Assembly: GCA_021779735.1 (NCBI GenBank)
Contig: JAJYAC010000015.1
Span: 1-33,281, forward strand
DNA length: 33,281 bases
Source: Actinomycetes bacterium
GTDB lineage: Bacteria > Actinomycetota > Acidimicrobiia > Acidimicrobiales > RAAP-2
Reading direction: 5' to 3'
A program made the translations under genes and the position numbers. The notes beneath the pieces were generated by a model. The model had not been told where the DNA came from. It saw only the letters and a program-made list of their open reading frames with translations, and did no database searches. Below, one piece after another: positions 30,884-33,281 of the stretch (positions within the stretch are counted from its first letter, which is position 1; each line of letters starts with the position of its first letter).

Positions 30884-31509
30884 GCCGTCTCCAGCGCCTC
30901 GTTGATCGCGCCGCGAAGCTCGCGAGCGGACCCGCCGGGATCCGACGACTCGGTGAGAGCACGCACGACGACGAAGTGGCGCAGCCCCCTGTGCACCAAG
31001 TCTCCGACGTTCAGGGCGTTGACGCCGCCCGTGACGAACACGGGCCGGTCGCTACGGGTTTGGCACTCGAGTGCGTAGTCGAGGCCGGTGCCCGGGCGGC
31101 CGAGCTTGGTCGGGGTCGCCACGATCGGTCCCGCGCTGAAGTACGTCGCGTCCTGGACGAGGGCACGGTCAAATTCTGTCCTCGCGTGCGTGGAGAGGCC
31201 GACGATCGCCTCCTGCCCCAGAAGGTCGCGACAGTGCGCGACGCTGACGTCGTCTTGACCCACGTGGACGCCATCGGCACCACAGTCCAGGGCCAGGCGC
31301 GGCGAGTCGTTCATCACAAAGGGAACTCCCAAGTCCCGACAGATCGCCACCATGCGCCGCGCCGCCGCCAGGCGCACTTCGTCGGGGCGTTCCTTCTCGC
31401 GTAGTTGCACCACGTCGACTCCTCCCGCAATGACGGCGGGCAAAAAGTCGTCCATGTCATCGCGCACTCCCACGCACAGGTAGAGGCGCCGATTGGCGAG
31501 GTCGTACAC
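30880..31509 (-). CDS. thiE: Thiamine-phosphate synthase ThiE
   Basis: Joins the pyrimidine and thiazole moieties to give thiamine phosphate. 209 aa from GTG 31509, with TAGGAT 7 nt upstream and the protein starting YDLANRRLYLCVGV, as expected; the longer open frame is antisense to the Rrf2 gene. TIM-barrel motifs: VVQLREK, PFVMNDSPRLALDCGADGVH, VGQDD, GLSTHARTEFDRA, FSAGPIVATPTKLGRPG and VFVTGGVN. No other thi gene or TPP riboswitch is visible; the leaderless promoter leaves no room for one. Confidence 0.93.
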   Translation of the reverse strand: MYDLANRRLYLCVGVRDDMDDFLPAVIAGGVDVVQLREKERPDEVRLAAARRMVAICRDLGVPFVMNDSPRLALDCGADGVHVGQDDVSVAHCRDLLGQEAIVGLSTHARTEFDRALVQDATYFSAGPIVATPTKLGRPGTGLDYALECQTRSDRPVFVTGGVNALNVGDLVHRGLRHFVVVRALTESSDPGGSARELRGAINEALETA

Positions 31510-31572
31510 GGCGCTAATCCTAGGAGTTGCCTCGTGGCCGCTCGCGGGGGCCGGGTAGGGCAGAATGGGCGT
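31510..31572. promoter_or_regulatory. Divergent leaderless promoters of thiE and the Rrf2 gene
   Basis: In this 63-bp gap, TAGGAT on the minus strand (31517-31522) lies 7 nt before the thiE GTG, and CAGAAT on the plus strand (31561-31566) lies 6 nt before the Rrf2 ATG. No clear Rrf2-type palindrome was found between them. Confidence 0.5.
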
Positions 31573-32031
31573 ATGCAGATTCCCGCCAAGGCTGAATACG
31601 CGGTGCGGGCGCTTCTCACTCTCGCCACCAGTGACCACTCCGTGAGTGCCGAGCAACTCGCGCGTCAACAGGACCTGCCCGCGAAGTTTCTCGGTGCCAT
31701 TCTCTCGGACCTGCGCCGGGGAGGACTGGTGACAAGTCAGCGTGGACCCGAAGGGGGTTTTCGCCTGGCGCGAGACCCCGCGACGATCATGATCGCCGAC
31801 ATCTTGCGCGCGGTGACCGGTCCAATGGCCGGCGTGCGCGGCATGCGACCCGAAACGGTGGTCTACGAAGGCGAAGCGGAGCACCTGCGCGACGTGTGGG
31901 TCGCTGTCCGCGGCGCACTACGTGAAGTCCTCGAACACGTCAACCTCGCCCAAGTGCTGCGCGGTGAATTGCCCGATGCGGTGACGCGTTTCACGAACGA
32001 CCCGGACGCGTGGGTGACTCGTCACATATGA
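31573..32031 (+). CDS. Rrf2-family transcriptional regulator without cysteines
   Basis: 152-aa winged-helix regulator: MQIPAKAEYAVRALLTLA, VSAEQLARQQDLPAKFLGAIL, the wing GLVTSQRGPEGGFRLAR, and dimer helix IADILRAV. IscR-type members bind [2Fe-2S] through three Cys around residues 90-105; this protein has no Cys at all, so it cannot sense through such a cluster. It belongs to the actinobacterial subgroup with GVRG..PE and VWVAVRGALREVLEHVNLA. Target genes unknown; the suf operons nearby are one possibility. CAGAAT is 6 nt before the ATG. The stop overlaps rnhA as ATGA. Confidence 0.9.
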   Translation: MQIPAKAEYAVRALLTLATSDHSVSAEQLARQQDLPAKFLGAILSDLRRGGLVTSQRGPEGGFRLARDPATIMIADILRAVTGPMAGVRGMRPETVVYEGEAEHLRDVWVAVRGALREVLEHVNLAQVLRGELPDAVTRFTNDPDAWVTRHI

Positions 32032-32465
32032 AAAGAATTCATACCGACGGCGCCTGTCGCGGTAACCCGGGTCCCGGCGGATGGGCGTGGGCCGAAGGCA
32101 CGACGCGCTACGCGAGTGGCGCCGAGGCCCACACGACGAACCAGCGGATGGAAGTGCGAGCGGCCATCGAGGCTCTGCGATCCACTCCCGAGGGCGCCGT
32201 GGAGATCGTCAGCGACTCTTCCTACGTCGTGAAGTGCTTTAACGACAAGTGGTACCTGGGTTGGCGGCGCCGTGGCTGGAAGAACTCCCAGGGTCAGCCC
32301 GTAGCCAATCGCGACCTCTGGGAGGAACTCTTCGCGCTCGCTCTCGAGAGCGAGCGTCAGGTGATCTTCTCGTGGGTCAAGGGCCACTCGGGCGATCCGA
32401 TGAACGAGTTCGTCGACGCCCTCGCGACGTTGTCCGCCGACACCCAGCGTCCCTCGAGTTCCTGA
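32028..32465 (+). CDS. rnhA: Ribonuclease HI
   Basis: 145-aa RNase HI that cleaves the RNA strand of RNA-DNA hybrids. The four catalytic acids are present: Asp7 (HTDGACRGNPGPGGW), Glu42 (NQRMEVRAAIEAL), Asp63 (IVSDSSYVV) and Asp130 (NEFVDALA), with the mobile His120 (VKGHSGDPMNE). ATG 32028 overlaps the Rrf2 gene's TGA (ATGA), so translation is coupled and no separate ribosome site is needed. Complete and of normal length. Confidence 0.95.
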   Translation: MKRIHTDGACRGNPGPGGWAWAEGTTRYASGAEAHTTNQRMEVRAAIEALRSTPEGAVEIVSDSSYVVKCFNDKWYLGWRRRGWKNSQGQPVANRDLWEELFALALESERQVIFSWVKGHSGDPMNEFVDALATLSADTQRPSSS

Positions 32466-32490
32466 GCGGAACGCGAGGCTCGCTAAACAT

Positions 32491-32522
32491 TAGGATTTCG
32501 CTTGGTTTGAGACATAAGCGAA
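32491..32522 (+). promoter_or_regulatory. Promoter with 7-12-7 inverted repeat before lpd
   Basis: A -10-like TAGGAT (32491-32496) is followed at once by TTCGCTT (32497-32503), a 12-nt spacer, and its perfect complement AAGCGAA (32516-32522). The right arm touches the ribosome site (AAGGG, 32521-32525) of the next gene. Covering the likely transcription start, it could be a repressor site; as RNA it could mask the ribosome site. Confidence 0.5.
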
Positions 32523-32532
32523 GGGAACGCCC

Positions 32533-33281
32533 GTGGCACCAGAGGTCCAGCAGTTCGATGTCGTCGTCATTGGTGGTGGTCCGGGCGGCTACGCGGCCGC
32601 CCTCTACGGCGCGGCCGCCGGTCTCAACATCGCCCTCGTCGAGCGCGACAAGGTGGGCGGCACATGCTTGCAGCGCGGCTGCGTGCCGGCGAAGGAATTT
32701 CTCGAAACCGCCCACGTACGTCGTACCTTGGAGCACGCGTCGGCCTTTGGCATCACGCCGGGCGCCGTGACGGTGGACTTCTCGGTGTCCCAGGGTCGCA
32801 AGACCGACGTGGTGGACAAGCTCACCAAGGGTTTGACGGGACTACTCAAGGGGCGCAAGGTCACCCTCTTTGAGGGCACCGCCCGACTCGACGCCGGTCA
32901 GAACGTGGTGGTACTCGACGGCTCTGACGCCGGCGCCAGCCTCCACGGGACGAACGTCGTTCTCGCCGCGGGTTCCGTGCCGCGCACGTTGCCCGGTTTT
33001 GACGTCGACGGCGTCACGGTCGTGACGTCGGACGAGTTTCTCGATCTCAACAGTCTGCCCGCCAGCGCGGCGGTGATCGGTGGAGGCGCGATTGGCTGTG
33101 AGTTCGCCTCAATGCTGTCCGACATGGGTTCCAAGGTCACGATCTTGGAGTTCCTACCCACGATCCTCAATGGCTGTGACAGCGAGGTCGTCAGCGTCGT
33201 GCAGCGCTCATTCAAGCGCCGGGGCATCGAGGTCTTGACGGGCGTCAAGGCCACGGGTCACTCGCCCAAGAAGAGATCGGA
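32533..33281 (+). CDS. lpd: Dihydrolipoamide dehydrogenase (E3), 3'-truncated by window edge
   Basis: FAD- and NAD-dependent disulfide oxidoreductase, the E3 of pyruvate and 2-oxoacid dehydrogenase complexes. The visible 249 codons from GTG 32533 stay open to the right edge. Features: FAD-binding VVVIGGGPGGYAAALYGAAAG (about 10-30), redox disulfide GGTCLQRGCVPAKEFL, the second glycine motif LAAGSVPRTLPG, and NAD-binding AAVIGGGAIGCEFASMLSDMG. The Pro-Ala-Lys after the second Cys is usual for E3 (C-V-P-[ST/A]-K). AAGGG lies upstream of the GTG. The C-terminal dimerisation domain lies outside the window, so thiol-reductase relatives cannot be fully excluded. Confidence 0.9.
   Translation, partial: MAPEVQQFDVVVIGGGPGGYAAALYGAAAGLNIALVERDKVGGTCLQRGCVPAKEFLETAHVRRTLEHASAFGITPGAVTVDFSVSQGRKTDVVDKLTKGLTGLLKGRKVTLFEGTARLDAGQNVVVLDGSDAGASLHGTNVVLAAGSVPRTLPGFDVDGVTVVTSDEFLDLNSLPASAAVIGGGAIGCEFASMLSDMGSKVTILEFLPTILNGCDSEVVSVVQRSFKRRGIEVLTGVKATGHSPKKRS

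Noticed and set aside
31510-31884. N-terminal extension of ThiE across the Rrf2 gene
   Set aside because: The extension is antisense to a well-supported Rrf2 gene, and the ThiE family begins at the chosen start.
1-33281. CRISPR arrays, insertion sequences, phage genes or a defence system
   Set aside because: No regularly spaced short repeats, transposase, integrase or defence-family proteins were recognised.

Overview
The window is GC-rich, densely packed chromosomal DNA of the kind found in Actinobacteria. The gene set (SUF system with a Rieske ferredoxin and SufU, NlpC/P60 hydrolase, LCP protein, actinobacterial-type Mcl lyase and MaoC hydratase, OpdB) and the many promoters placed directly against start codons suggest a small-genome actinobacterium, perhaps of the class Acidimicrobiia. 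That placement is inference; no rRNA or tRNA gene was seen.

Layout. 1-1.66 kb is compositionally different (lower GC): the end of a surface-type protein with two 116-codon repeats, a gene-poor stretch with a strong hairpin, and a VOC-domain gene whose C-terminal half has been replaced by a membrane segment, which looks like a recombination junction. 2.3-4.8 kb is an ABC exporter (permease plus ATPase) with a TetR regulator and a candidate operator. 5-8.1 kb holds a possible 44-aa ORF, an unknown protein with a PemK/MazF-like end, tryptophanase and a DinB-family protein. 8.0-10.2 kb (minus) has an NlpC/P60 hydrolase, an Lgt-like protein and an acetyltransferase remnant. 10.4-15.1 kb holds three genes that fit the ethylmalonyl-CoA pathway (mcl-type lyase, mcd-type dehydrogenase, mch-type MaoC hydratase) with a NicoT Ni/Co transporter and a small unknown protein between them. 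15.1-19.5 kb: MutY, flavin reductase, a two-TM protein and oligopeptidase B. 19.5-28.3 kb is a Fe-S assembly locus split into rightward sufB / four-Cys protein / sufD-Rieske-sufC' and leftward sufC-sufS-sufU, interrupted by a dienoyl-CoA isomerase-like gene and an LCP gene. 28.3-33.3 kb: MBL hydrolase, acyl-CoA dehydrogenase, alpha/beta-fold protein, ThiE, Rrf2 regulator, RNase HI and the start of a dihydrolipoamide dehydrogenase.

How it works together. The acyl-CoA genes (two dehydrogenases, the isomerase, the lyase and hydratase) point to fatty-acid and acetyl-CoA assimilation. The SUF genes would supply Fe-S clusters for, among others, MutY and the Rieske protein.

Two window-wide patterns stand out. 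A TANNNT-like hexamer lies exactly 6-7 nt before about sixteen start codons, the signature of leaderless mRNAs. Four convergent gene pairs end tail-to-tail in a shared CTAG/CTAA tetranucleotide that supplies both stop codons.
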